DNA from: an uncultured Alphaproteobacteria bacterium
Lineage (GTDB): Bacteria; Pseudomonadota; Alphaproteobacteria; Rhizobiales; Rhizobiaceae
Assembly (NCBI GenBank): GCA_929200315.1
Contig: CAKMZB010000002.1
Location: 82,127-146,126, forward strand
DNA length: 64,000 bases
Reading direction: 5' to 3'
A program made the translations under genes and the position numbers. The notes beneath the pieces were generated by a model. That model saw only the letters and a program-made list of their open reading frames with translations, was not told the DNA's origin and ran no database searches. Positions 56,603-64,000 of the stretch are shown piece after piece (positions within the stretch are counted from its first letter, which is position 1; each line of letters begins with the position of its first letter).

Positions 56603-57301
56603 TTGGACGGTCGAGCGAGCCCCTTGGCAGTCGCGACCCATATAGACGGAACGGACGGGCAAGCTGCAGGCGGGCCGCGAAGAAGCTGTGCCATAACGCG
56701 GGAGACGCTTCCGCGTGCTGAACTCATGCGCTTCGTCGCCGGACCGGACGGGCAGATCGTACCGGACCTGAAGGCAAATTTGCCTGGCCGTGGTGTCTGG
56801 CTGAAGCCGCAGCGCGCCATTGTGGACGAGGCGGTGCGCCGCAAGGCCTTTTCCAAAGGCTTGAAACGTCCCGCAGAAGCGCCAGATGACCTTGGCGCGC
56901 AGGTGGATGATCTGCTTGTGCATTTTGCCCTCGGGGCGCTCGGCATGGCGCGTAAGGCCGGCCAATGCCTGGCCGGAGCTGGCAAGGTGGAATCCGCCCT
57001 TCGTAACGGTTCGGCTCTTGCTGCACTTCACGCCAGTGATGGCGCGGAAGATGGACTGCGTAAGCTCAGGCAGTGGGCACATTCGGGGGCTGAGGCTGCC
57101 GCCTATTCAGACGAAGACGACAAGACGAGCGAAACGACCAAAGAGGCTGTAATTTTGCGGCCATTTACCCTCGACCAATTGAGTTTGGCTTTGGGAGCGA
57201 ACCATGTGATACATGCCGCGATTATGCAGGGTGGTGCGGGGCGCAATGCGCTCACGCGCATTACGCAGTTGGTGGCCTATCGCGATGCCGGGTCCGGATA
57301 G
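56603..57301 (+). CDS. YlxR (DUF448) RNA-binding protein fused to an L7Ae-like domain
   Basis: A 232-residue protein. The N-terminal YlxR domain has RRSCAITRETLPRAELMRFV and PGRGVWLKPQRAIVDEAVRRKAF; the second half (LLVHFALGALGMARKAGQCLAGAGKVESAL) resembles the L7Ae/L30e fold of YlxQ. In Gram-positives these are two genes; the fused form is normal in alphaproteobacteria. The start is a TTG directly after the nusA stop. It lies between nusA and infB as usual. Confidence 0.92.
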   Translation: MDGRASPLAVATHIDGTDGQAAGGPRRSCAITRETLPRAELMRFVAGPDGQIVPDLKANLPGRGVWLKPQRAIVDEAVRRKAFSKGLKRPAEAPDDLGAQVDDLLVHFALGALGMARKAGQCLAGAGKVESALRNGSALAALHASDGAEDGLRKLRQWAHSGAEAAAYSDEDDKTSETTKEAVILRPFTLDQLSLALGANHVIHAAIMQGGAGRNALTRITQLVAYRDAGSG

Positions 57302-57421
57302 GGCCAATTCAGGCGTCCGGGCCACTCGGAGCGCATCGAAAAACTTGCAATTTCCATGGGGTTGGTGGCAAACCCCGCAATTCCAGCAGCATTTGGCGGC
57401 TGGCGAAGGCAAAGACGGTTT

Positions 57422-59974
57422 ATGAGCGAAGAAAAAGACAATTCAGCCGGCGAACGGCCCAAACTTTCCCTGCGCCCCCGGGCGCCTGGCACAGTGCGGC
57501 AAAATTTCTCTCACGGACGCACCAATTCGGTGGTCGTGGAGACGAAGAAGCGCCGCATCGTGAAGCCGGGAAAGCAGGCGGAAGAGCCAAAAGCTCCAAC
57601 GCCCGCTCCCGAAGAAAAAGCAGCCCCTGCGGCAGCGCCGAAGGTTGCTCCCACGCCAACGCCGAGTGCTGGCGCGCCAACCGCGCCATCCGGCAAAGCT
57701 GAATCCAAACTCTCCGCTGGTGAGTTGGACGCCCGTGCACGCGCCCTCCAAGAGGCGAAAGTGCGTGAGGTGGAAGACGCCAAGCGCGCTGCCGAGGAGG
57801 CAGAACGCCGCGCCAAGGAAGATGAGGCCACCCGCGCTGCCCGCGAAAAACGTGAAGCCGAGGAGGCCGAAGAAGCCGAACGCCGCAAAGCCGAGGCTGA
57901 GGCCAAAAAGCAGGCTGACGAAGAAGCTGCCCGCATGGCTGCTGCCGACGCATCCGCCGCTGCCGCCCGTGCCGAAGAAGGTGTGGAGATCACCAAGAAG
58001 CCCGGCGGCCCAACGATGATGCGCGCTGCCCCGCCTCGCAAGGCGGACGACAACAAGCAAACAGCCAAGCCGCGCACGGATGAGCGCCGCCGCGGCAAGC
58101 TGACCCTGTCCAACGCCCTTCAGGCGGACACCGCCCGGTCGCGTTCACTCGCCTCCATGCGCCGCCAGCGCGACAAGCAGAAACGGTCTGTCCAGTCCGG
58201 CCCGCGCGAGAAGGTCATGCGCGAGGTGACGATCCCCGACACGATTTCCATTCAGGAACTCGCCAACCGCATGACGGAACGGTCCGTCGACGTGGTGAAA
58301 CTGCTTATGGCGCAGGGCCAGATGTTGAAGCCCGGCGATATTATTGATGCCGACAGCGCCCAGCTGATTGCCGAAGAAATGGGCCATACCGTTGTGCGCG
58401 TTTCAGAATCCGATGTTGAAAGCGTGCTCAGCCGCGATGAGGACAAGCCGGAAGATCTGAAGCCGCGTCCGCCGGTTGTGACCATCATGGGTCACGTTGA
58501 TCACGGCAAGACCTCTCTGCTCGACAAGATCCGCGAAGCACGGGTTGCTCAGGGCGAAGCCGGTGGCATCACCCAGCATATCGGGGCCTATCAGATTGAA
58601 CGTGCGGGCAAGAAAATCTCTTTCCTCGACACGCCGGGCCATGAGGCCTTCACCGCCATGCGCCAGCGCGGCGCGCAGGCGACCGACATCGCCATTCTGG
58701 TTGTGGCGGCGGATGATTCCGTCATGCCCCAGACCATCGAAAGCATCTCCCACGCCAAGGCTGCGGAAGTGCCGATGATCGTTGCCATCAACAAGATGGA
58801 TACCGTCGGTGCGGATGCCAACAAGGTGCGTACTGAATTGCTGCAACACGAAGTGTTTGTGGAAAGCATGGGTGGTGAAATTCTCGATGTTGAGGTTTCC
58901 GCCAAGACAGGTGACGGGATCGAGGCTCTTCTCGATGCGGTCAACCTACAGGCTGAATTGCTGGAATTGACCGCCAACCCTGATCGCGATGGCGAAGCTG
59001 TCGTGATCGAGGCGCGTCTCGACAAGGGTCGCGGTGCTGTGGCGACAGCCATCGTGCAGAACGGTACGCTGAAGCGTGGTGATATTGTTGTTGCAGGCAG
59101 CGAATGGGGTCGCATCCGTGCGCTCGTGGATGATCACGGCAACCAGATGAACGAGGCTGGTCCGTCCACGCCGGTGGAGATTTTGGGTCTTTCTGGCGCG
59201 CCTTCCGCCGGTGACGTCGTCACCACGGTTGAGAATGAGGCCGAGGCCCGCGAGATTTCCGATTACCGTCAGCGCAAGGCTCGCGAGCTTTCCGTTGCAA
59301 GCCAGGCCGGTTCCCGCGGTTCGCTGGAACAGATGATGACGAACCTTCAGATGAAGGGGGCCGATCAGGCGCCGCTGGTCATCAAGGCGGACACCCAGGG
59401 TTCTGTCGAAGCAATTGCCGGTTCGCTTGCCAAACTCGCCACTGAAGAGGTGGAAGCGCGCATCGTTCATTCTGGCGTTGGCGGCATTACCGAGGCGGAT
59501 GTCACTCTGGCGGTTGCCTCTGGAACTCCGATCATCGGCTTTAACGTGCGCGCCAACAAGCAGGCCCAGGACATGGCCAAGCGCGAGGGGATCGAAATCC
59601 GTTATTATTCGATCATCTACGATCTGATCGACGACGTGAAATCGACACTCTCCGGCATGCTTGCCCCCGAACGTCGCGAAACCTTCATCGGTTACGCCGA
59701 CATTCTGCAGATCTTCACTCATTCGAAAGTCGGCAAGGTTGCCGGTTGTCTTGTGACGGAAGGCCATGTGGAGCGCGGTTCCGGCGTGCGCCTGCTGCGT
59801 GATGATGTGGTGATCCACGAGGGCGAACTCTCAACCCTCAAACGCTTCAAGGACGAGGTACAGGAGGTGCAGTCGGGTACCGAATGCGGCATGGGCTTTA
59901 AGAAATATGAAGACATGCGTGTTGGCGACAAGATCGAATGTTTCCGTGTGGAGCTGATCGACCGCACTCTCTAG
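57422..59974 (+). CDS. infB: Translation initiation factor IF-2
   Basis: An 850-residue GTPase that brings fMet-tRNA to the 30S subunit. A long charged N-terminal region with Ala/Glu/Lys-rich coiled coil (residues about 40-210) precedes the IF2-N domain ([15 protein letters not shown]). The G domain has [20 protein letters not shown] and NKMD motifs, and domains II-IV end [12 protein letters not shown]. Start 57422 is chosen over an upstream frame at 57356. It is the last gene before the operon terminator. Confidence 0.98.
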   Translation: MSEEKDNSAGERPKLSLRPRAPGTVRQNFSHGRTNSVVVETKKRRIVKPGKQAEEPKAPTPAPEEKAAPAAAPKVAPTPTPSAGAPTAPSGKAESKLSAGELDARARALQEAKVREVEDAKRAAEEAERRAKEDEATRAAREKREAEEAEEAERRKAEAEAKKQADEEAARMAAADASAAAARAEEGVEITKKPGGPTMMRAAPPRKADDNKQTAKPRTDERRRGKLTLSNALQADTARSRSLASMRRQRDKQKRSVQSGPREKVMREVTIPDTISIQELANRMTERSVDVVKLLMAQGQMLKPGDIIDADSAQLIAEEMGHTVVRVSESDVESVLSRDEDKPEDLKPRPPVVTIMGHVDHGKTSLLDKIREARVAQGEAGGITQHIGAYQIERAGKKISFLDTPGHEAFTAMRQRGAQATDIAILVVAADDSVMPQTIESISHAKAAEVPMIVAINKMDTVGADANKVRTELLQHEVFVESMGGEILDVEVSAKTGDGIEALLDAVNLQAELLELTANPDRDGEAVVIEARLDKGRGAVATAIVQNGTLKRGDIVVAGSEWGRIRALVDDHGNQMNEAGPSTPVEILGLSGAPSAGDVVTTVENEAEAREISDYRQRKARELSVASQAGSRGSLEQMMTNLQMKGADQAPLVIKADTQGSVEAIAGSLAKLATEEVEARIVHSGVGGITEADVTLAVASGTPIIGFNVRANKQAQDMAKREGIEIRYYSIIYDLIDDVKSTLSGMLAPERRETFIGYADILQIFTHSKVGKVAGCLVTEGHVERGSGVRLLRDDVVIHEGELSTLKRFKDEVQEVQSGTECGMGFKKYEDMRVGDKIECFRVELIDRTL

Positions 59975-60005
59975 GCATCAGGTTCTTCGCTGCGATTTAT
60001 CAAAG

Positions 60006-60033
60006 GGGCGTTCCGGCAGCGGAGCGCCCTTTT
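60006..60033 (+). terminator. Intrinsic terminator after infB
   Basis: A 10-base-pair stem (60006-60015 with 60020-60029), a GCAG loop and TTTT. It is 31 bases after the infB stop and closes the rimP-nusA-ylxR-infB unit. rbfA and truB, the common next genes, do not follow here. Confidence 0.9.
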
Positions 60034-60126
60034 ACCTTTGTGACATCAAAGCCTTGACCCTAACCCCTGCCACAGCCCTAGGATGGAACTGGCTCTGCGT
60101 ATGAGAGCAACGGGGACAGGCGAGTT

Positions 60127-62109
60127 TTGGAACGGGGATCGGAGAGTGTGGCAAAACCACGAGCGGAGGACGGCGCAAGCCTGTCTTCGGCTCTCGCCTT
60201 TCTGGCCGATGCCGGTTTTGAGCGCTCCAACCTCATCCGCATAGACGCCCGCGCGAAAGCACACGGTGTGGAACCTCTGGAAGTTCTGCTGCGCCATGGG
60301 TTGTTGGACGAGCGGAGCTATTTCCAGCTTCTCGCCCGCCATCTGAACCTCTCTTTCGTCGAACCGGCCCCCACTGCTCTGGGCGGCGAGCGCGTGCCTT
60401 ATTTTGACGTGCCGTCGCTTGATGATCTGACCGTTGCTGAGCGTCTCCTGCCCGGCAAGAAGGTTCCCGCATGCCCCTATGGCGCTCTCGTTGCGCCCAA
60501 TGGACGGGACATTGCACTACTGGAGGACCTCATCGCCCGAGATCCCGCCCGGGCGCGGCGGGAGCTGGCGATCACGACGCGGACCTGCGCCTATTCGCAC
60601 ATGGAGCCCCGCGCCTGGCCCGCTCGGCTGCGTAATGCAACCGAAGGGTTGGATGAAATGGGCGGAGATTTCAGCGCCCGCATCACGATCAAACCGCGAC
60701 AGGCTGTACTGCTCTGCCTTGTGATCCAGGCAATCCTCATTACGGCCTTTCTTGCTCCCGGCACAGTGGTTCTGGGGCTGCATCTTGTGGCCAGCGCCTT
60801 TTATCTTTCCTGCGTTGTGCTGCGGCTGCTGGCCTCTTTCGATTTCAGCGCCGGGCAGCGGAGAGTTCCACCGCCGGGCAAGGCGAAGGTCGACCGGTCG
60901 CAGGATCATCTTCTGCCCACCTATTGCATACTCGTCGCGCTCTATGAGGAAGCCAATCAGATCGAGCCGCTGGTTGCAGCCCTCATGGCCACTGACTGGC
61001 CGCGGGAGAAACTCGATATCGTCCTCGTTTGTGAGGCGGATGATGACCAGACCATCGCCGCCGTCCGCAAAGCGCAGCAAGCCTGGCCGGACCGGATGCT
61101 GCGTCTTGAATGCGTGCCGCCGGGTCAGCCGCGCACCAAGCCGAAGGCGCTGAACTTCGCACTGCCCTTCTGCCGGGGTGAATACCTCGTCATTTATGAT
61201 GCTGAAGATCGTCCCGACCCGCTGCAAATCCGGGAGGCCTTCACGCAATTTTATCTCGATGAGGAGAAAAGCCTCGGCTGCCTGCAGGCCCCGTTGGTGA
61301 TCCACAATCACCGTGAAGGCTTTCTACCCCTGCTTTTCACGGTGGAATATTCAAGCCTCTTTGACGGTCTGCTCCCCTATCTCGCCCGCCGACGCCTGCC
61401 GCTGCCGCTTGGTGGAACGTCGAACCATTTCCGCCTCTCTGTTCTTCGCGGAATTGGCGCGTGGGATGCCTTTAACGTGACCGAAGACGCTGATCTTGGC
61501 CTGCGCCTTGCTCGACTTGGCTACCGGATCGGCGTGCTTCGGCACCCGACCTATGAGGAGGCCCCGGTGGAGTTCATGCCCTGGCTGCGCCAGCGCACGC
61601 GGTGGTTCAAAGGTTGGCTACAGACCTGGCTCGTTCACATGCGCCACCCGGTGCAGCTTTTGCGCGATCTTGGCTGGCGTGGCACGGCGGCCTTCCATGT
61701 ACTGGTGACAGGAATGGTTGTCTCCGCACTGATCCATCCGGTGCTCTTGTGGTTCGTTGCGCAAAAGGCCATCGGGTTTGCCAATCTCGGCTGGGACAAT
61801 TTTGCCGCCGAACCTTTGTTACTCCTTGACGTCACAACCGTGCTGCTGGGCTACATTGCAATGGGCGTGCTGGCCTGGAAGACACTGCCGGTGCGCGGAC
61901 TTGGCCGCTTGCGCGTGGCGGTCTTTCTGCTCCCTGCCTATTGGTTGCTCATTTCAATCGCCGCCTGGCGGGCGGTGGGGCATCTCATCATCAAGCCCCA
62001 CGATTGGGAAAAGACGCCACATCAGCACCGTCCGTTGGAGGCGGCTGAGCCGCAGGTTGAGACCGGGTCAATCCCCGCCTTCATGCGCGGTGGTAATGTG
62101 CCGCAATAA
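60127..62109 (+). CDS. Membrane glycosyltransferase with GspE-like N-terminal domain
   Basis: A 660-residue protein. Residues about 25-150 (ARAKAHGVEPLEVLLRHGLLDERSYFQLLARHLNLSFV) resemble the N-domain of GspE/PilB secretion ATPases and MshEN domains. Two membrane segments (193-240) follow, then a family 2 glycosyltransferase core with VCEADDD (302-307), DAED (358-361), TED (452-454) and QRTRW (489-493), as in processive cellulose-synthase-like enzymes. Three or four C-terminal membrane segments end it. It probably makes and exports a beta-linked polysaccharide, with the N-domain as a possible sensor. The start is TTG 60127; GTG at 60148 is an alternative. Confidence 0.88.
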   Translation: MERGSESVAKPRAEDGASLSSALAFLADAGFERSNLIRIDARAKAHGVEPLEVLLRHGLLDERSYFQLLARHLNLSFVEPAPTALGGERVPYFDVPSLDDLTVAERLLPGKKVPACPYGALVAPNGRDIALLEDLIARDPARARRELAITTRTCAYSHMEPRAWPARLRNATEGLDEMGGDFSARITIKPRQAVLLCLVIQAILITAFLAPGTVVLGLHLVASAFYLSCVVLRLLASFDFSAGQRRVPPPGKAKVDRSQDHLLPTYCILVALYEEANQIEPLVAALMATDWPREKLDIVLVCEADDDQTIAAVRKAQQAWPDRMLRLECVPPGQPRTKPKALNFALPFCRGEYLVIYDAEDRPDPLQIREAFTQFYLDEEKSLGCLQAPLVIHNHREGFLPLLFTVEYSSLFDGLLPYLARRRLPLPLGGTSNHFRLSVLRGIGAWDAFNVTEDADLGLRLARLGYRIGVLRHPTYEEAPVEFMPWLRQRTRWFKGWLQTWLVHMRHPVQLLRDLGWRGTAAFHVLVTGMVVSALIHPVLLWFVAQKAIGFANLGWDNFAAEPLLLLDVTTVLLGYIAMGVLAWKTLPVRGLGRLRVAVFLLPAYWLLISIAAWRAVGHLIIKPHDWEKTPHQHRPLEAAEPQVETGSIPAFMRGGNVPQ

Positions 62110-62188
62110 GCAAACCGGCGTAACCCGCTGCGCCGACAATGCCGGCGCCGAGAAAGGCAACTGGGCAGGATATGATCAGCGCCGACAA

Positions 62189-62359
62189 TTAGGCGGCGGT
62201 GCCAGGCAGAAAGCCGCCCGCCAACGATAGCCAACGTGAGCGGGGCAATGCGTCAAGTTGCCGGATCTGGTGGTTGAACAAGTGGACTGCGATCAGCGCC
62301 GCGGCGGCAATGCCGGTATAGGCAAGCGAGGTCAAAGCATCACTTCCGATCTGTTCCAC
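62189..62359 (-). pseudogene. Remnant of a ZIP-like membrane protein gene
   Basis: A GTG-initiated frame of 56 codons encodes one membrane segment (SLAYTGIAAAALIAVHLF) followed by LDALPRSRWLSLAGGF and then a stop. This resembles the N-terminus of larger ZIP-like integral membrane proteins, in which the SLAGG segment continues into many more helices. The rest is absent. Downstream on the same strand, another short hydrophobic frame (VAFLGAGIVGAAGYAGLLIAA) runs to about 62078, inside the 3' end of the glycosyltransferase gene. It could also be a genuine small membrane protein. Confidence 0.45.
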
Positions 62360-62363
62360 GGCA

Positions 62364-63332
62364 TCAGAGCGTCAGGATCAGCTTCCCGCGCAATCCGCCT
62401 TCTTCCATCAGACGATGGGCCTTGGCGGCATCTTCAAACGGCACGCGTTTGAAGGTGGTTGCGCGCAGCGTGCCGTCTGCAAAGAGCGGCCAGGCCTTTT
62501 CCTTCAGATCCGCTGCAATGCGGGATTTGAAAGCAGCATCGCGGGGGCGCAGCGTCGAACCCGTCAGTGTGAGGCGCCTCAGCATGATCGGCATGAGGTC
62601 AACGTCGACCTTGGAGCCTGCGTTGAAGGCGAGTTGCACGATACGCGCTTCTGCGTTGCTGGCAGCCATATTGCGGGCGATGTAGTCGCCGCCGCGCATG
62701 TCCAGCACCAGGTCGGCGCCGCCCGCCTCCTTCACGACGGTGACAAAATCTTCCGTGTCGTAGCGAATAGCCCGCTCAGCCCCCAGCTTCTCACACCAGG
62801 CGCAGCTTTCTGCCGATCCGGCGGTGGCGAAGACCCGCATGCCGTGGGCGCGGCCGAGTTGGATAGCCGTTGAACCAATGCCGCCAGACCCACCATGGAC
62901 AAGGAAGAGGTCTCCCTTCTTATGGGTGAGATCGAGGAAGAAATTGTTCCAGACGGTGAAATAGGTTTCGCAAAGCCCCGCCGCATCAATCAGGTCAACG
63001 CCTTCCGGCACGGGCAACACCTGCCCGGCAGGGACCGCAACAAAGCCCGCATAGCCGCCGCCATTTACCAGCGCGCAACAAGCGTTCCCCTCAGACCAAC
63101 CGTCTACACCGTCGCCGAGGGCCGCGATGTGGCCTGAAACCTCCAGACCCATCAAGTCGCTGGCACCCTTCGGTGGTGGGTAGAGACCACGGCGTTGCAG
63201 ACGGTCCGGCCCGTTCACCCCGGCAGCCGCGACTTCGATCAACACCTCGCCGGGTACGGGTACGGGGCGCTCCCGCTCCCCAACATAAAGAACATCGGGA
63301 TCGCCCGGCTCGCGCATTTCAATAGTCTTCAT
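62364..63332 (-). CDS. NAD(P)H:quinone oxidoreductase, zinc-free MDR family
   Basis: A 322-residue medium-chain dehydrogenase of the quinone oxidoreductase/PIG3 type. It has GEVLIEVAAAGVNGPDRLQRRGLYPPPKGASD, GLEVSGHIAALG and the cofactor loop VHGGSGGIGSTAIQLGRAHG; the catalytic-zinc cysteines and histidines of alcohol dehydrogenases are absent. It likely reduces quinones or enones with NADPH. Start 63332 follows GAGGA; the ATG at 63347 lacks a clear site. It is 7 bases downstream of the malic enzyme gene on the same strand. Confidence 0.9.
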   Translation of the reverse strand: MKTIEMREPGDPDVLYVGERERPVPVPGEVLIEVAAAGVNGPDRLQRRGLYPPPKGASDLMGLEVSGHIAALGDGVDGWSEGNACCALVNGGGYAGFVAVPAGQVLPVPEGVDLIDAAGLCETYFTVWNNFFLDLTHKKGDLFLVHGGSGGIGSTAIQLGRAHGMRVFATAGSAESCAWCEKLGAERAIRYDTEDFVTVVKEAGGADLVLDMRGGDYIARNMAASNAEARIVQLAFNAGSKVDVDLMPIMLRRLTLTGSTLRPRDAAFKSRIAADLKEKAWPLFADGTLRATTFKRVPFEDAAKAHRLMEEGGLRGKLILTL

Positions 63333-63339
63333 AATATCC

Positions 63340-64000
63340 TCAGGCATAGGTATGGACCGGCATACCAGCTAGCGCTGCCATGTTGATCATGCCGCGCACG
63401 GTGATGGATGGGGTAACGATATGGGCACAATTGCCCATGCCCATGAGGATCGGTCCGACCTCAATGCCTTTGGCGATCGACTTGAGCGCGTTCTTCACAC
63501 CGCCTGCGGTTTCCGCATTGGAGAAGATGAACGTGTTGGCCCGCCCCTCAAGGCGCGACGTTGGCATCAGCCGCTCGCGAATGACCGGGTCGAGGGCCGC
63601 GTCTATCGGCATTTCCCCTTCATAGACAAAGTCGAGATCGCAGGCGTCGAGTATGGCGAGCGCCTCTCGCATGCGTTTGGCACTATCGGTGTTTAGCGTT
63701 CCGAATTGCGAGTTTGAGCAAAGCGCGATGCGCGGCTCGATGCCGAAGCGGCGCACATGACGTGCCGCGCCGATGACGGTGTCGGCCACCTGTTGCGGTG
63801 TCGGCTCCGGGTTCACGTGGGTGTCGGCGACAAAGAGCGGTCCGGAATCGAGGATCAGCATCGACAGCGCCCCCGCCGGGTGGAGCGCATCGGATGTGAG
63901 CAAATCCTGCACATGTTCCAGGTGCCAGAGATAATTGCCGAAAGTGCCGCAGATCATGGAATCCGCTTCGCCTCGCTGCACCATCAATGAGGCAATAACG
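63340..64000 (-). CDS. maeB: NADP-dependent malic enzyme, C-terminal part
   Basis: The last 220 or so codons of a gene that runs off the right edge. The sequence (QRGEADSMICGTFGNYLWHLEHV, LFVADTHVNPEPTPQQVADT, SNSQFGTLNTDSAKRMREAL, KGIEVGPILMGMGNCAHIVTPSITVRGMINMAALA) is the phosphotransacetylase-like regulatory domain of MaeB-type malic enzymes. Free-standing phosphate acetyltransferase is less likely given the specific C-terminal end. The catalytic malic enzyme half should lie just outside the window. Confidence 0.9.
   Translation of the reverse strand, partial: VIASLMVQRGEADSMICGTFGNYLWHLEHVQDLLTSDALHPAGALSMLILDSGPLFVADTHVNPEPTPQQVADTVIGAARHVRRFGIEPRIALCSNSQFGTLNTDSAKRMREALAILDACDLDFVYEGEMPIDAALDPVIRERLMPTSRLEGRANTFIFSNAETAGGVKNALKSIAKGIEVGPILMGMGNCAHIVTPSITVRGMINMAALAGMPVHTYA

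Overview
The window reads as a chromosomal segment of an alphaproteobacterium of the Hyphomicrobiales (Rhizobiales) type. The evidence is the order mutM-enoyl-CoA hydratase-rpsT-(rhodanese)-dnaA-dnaN-recF-moeB, the dnaK-dnaJ and trpFBA-accD-folC blocks, the redox pair ActS/ActR, a double-length dCTP deaminase, a SAM-II riboswitch before metZ, and the rimP-nusA-ylxR-infB operon. Coding density is high, overlaps of start and stop codons are common, and I saw no phage, transposon, CRISPR array or rRNA operon.

Layout. 1-1074: cysDN (sulfate adenylyltransferase, minus strand; cysN runs off the left edge). 1344-2216: a lone PP2C phosphatase. 2217-13555: a divergent amino-sugar island. On the minus strand lie murQ, a sugar ABC importer (binding protein, two permeases, ATPase), a Gfo/Idh/MocA dehydrogenase and an MFS protein. 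On the plus strand lie a BadF-type amino-sugar kinase, a GntR regulator, a SIS-domain deaminase and nagA. Together they could import N-acetylglucosamine and/or N-acetylmuramic acid, phosphorylate it and degrade it to fructose 6-phosphate. 13766-13842: tRNA-Arg(ACG). 13968-17776: an L,D-transpeptidase lipoprotein, mmcB and the ActR/ActS redox two-component system. 17823-23801: hrpB downstream of a YnjBCD-like ABC transporter. 23885-26217: glpK and a divergent SDR.

26232-35264: mutM, enoyl-CoA hydratase, rpsT, about 790 bases without a gene, a rhodanese, dnaA, dnaN, recF, a MoeB-like enzyme and a haloacid dehalogenase; alkB converges on the last. 36036-41459: dnaK, dnaJ, a lipoprotein, pyrF, DUF1330 and DUF2852 proteins. 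41533-42874: a divergent MerR/zinc-ribbon/HEAT-like module. 42946-48735: a YgjP-like metallopeptidase, trpF, trpB, trpA, accD and folC. 48732-50077: metZ with a SAM-II riboswitch followed by an intrinsic terminator. 50141-54028: dCTP deaminase, pyrophosphatase, MATE exporter and a cytochrome P460-like protein. 54161-59974: rimP-nusA-ylxR-infB with a terminator-like leader. 60127-62109: a membrane glycosyltransferase with a GspE-like N-terminal domain. 62189-64000: a short decayed membrane-protein remnant, a quinone oxidoreductase and the C-terminal part of an NADP-malic enzyme that runs off the right edge.

The most notable points are the MurQ-centred, ABC-fed amino-sugar divergon with an unexplained dehydrogenase; a SAM-II aptamer that appears to control a terminator through a predicted antiterminator; a terminator-like hairpin directly in front of rimP-nusA; a cluster of GANTC (CcrM-type) sites upstream of the dnaA block; a cysD frame with no ordinary start codon where one is expected; and a fusion of a type II secretion ATPase N-domain to a cellulose-synthase-like glycosyltransferase.
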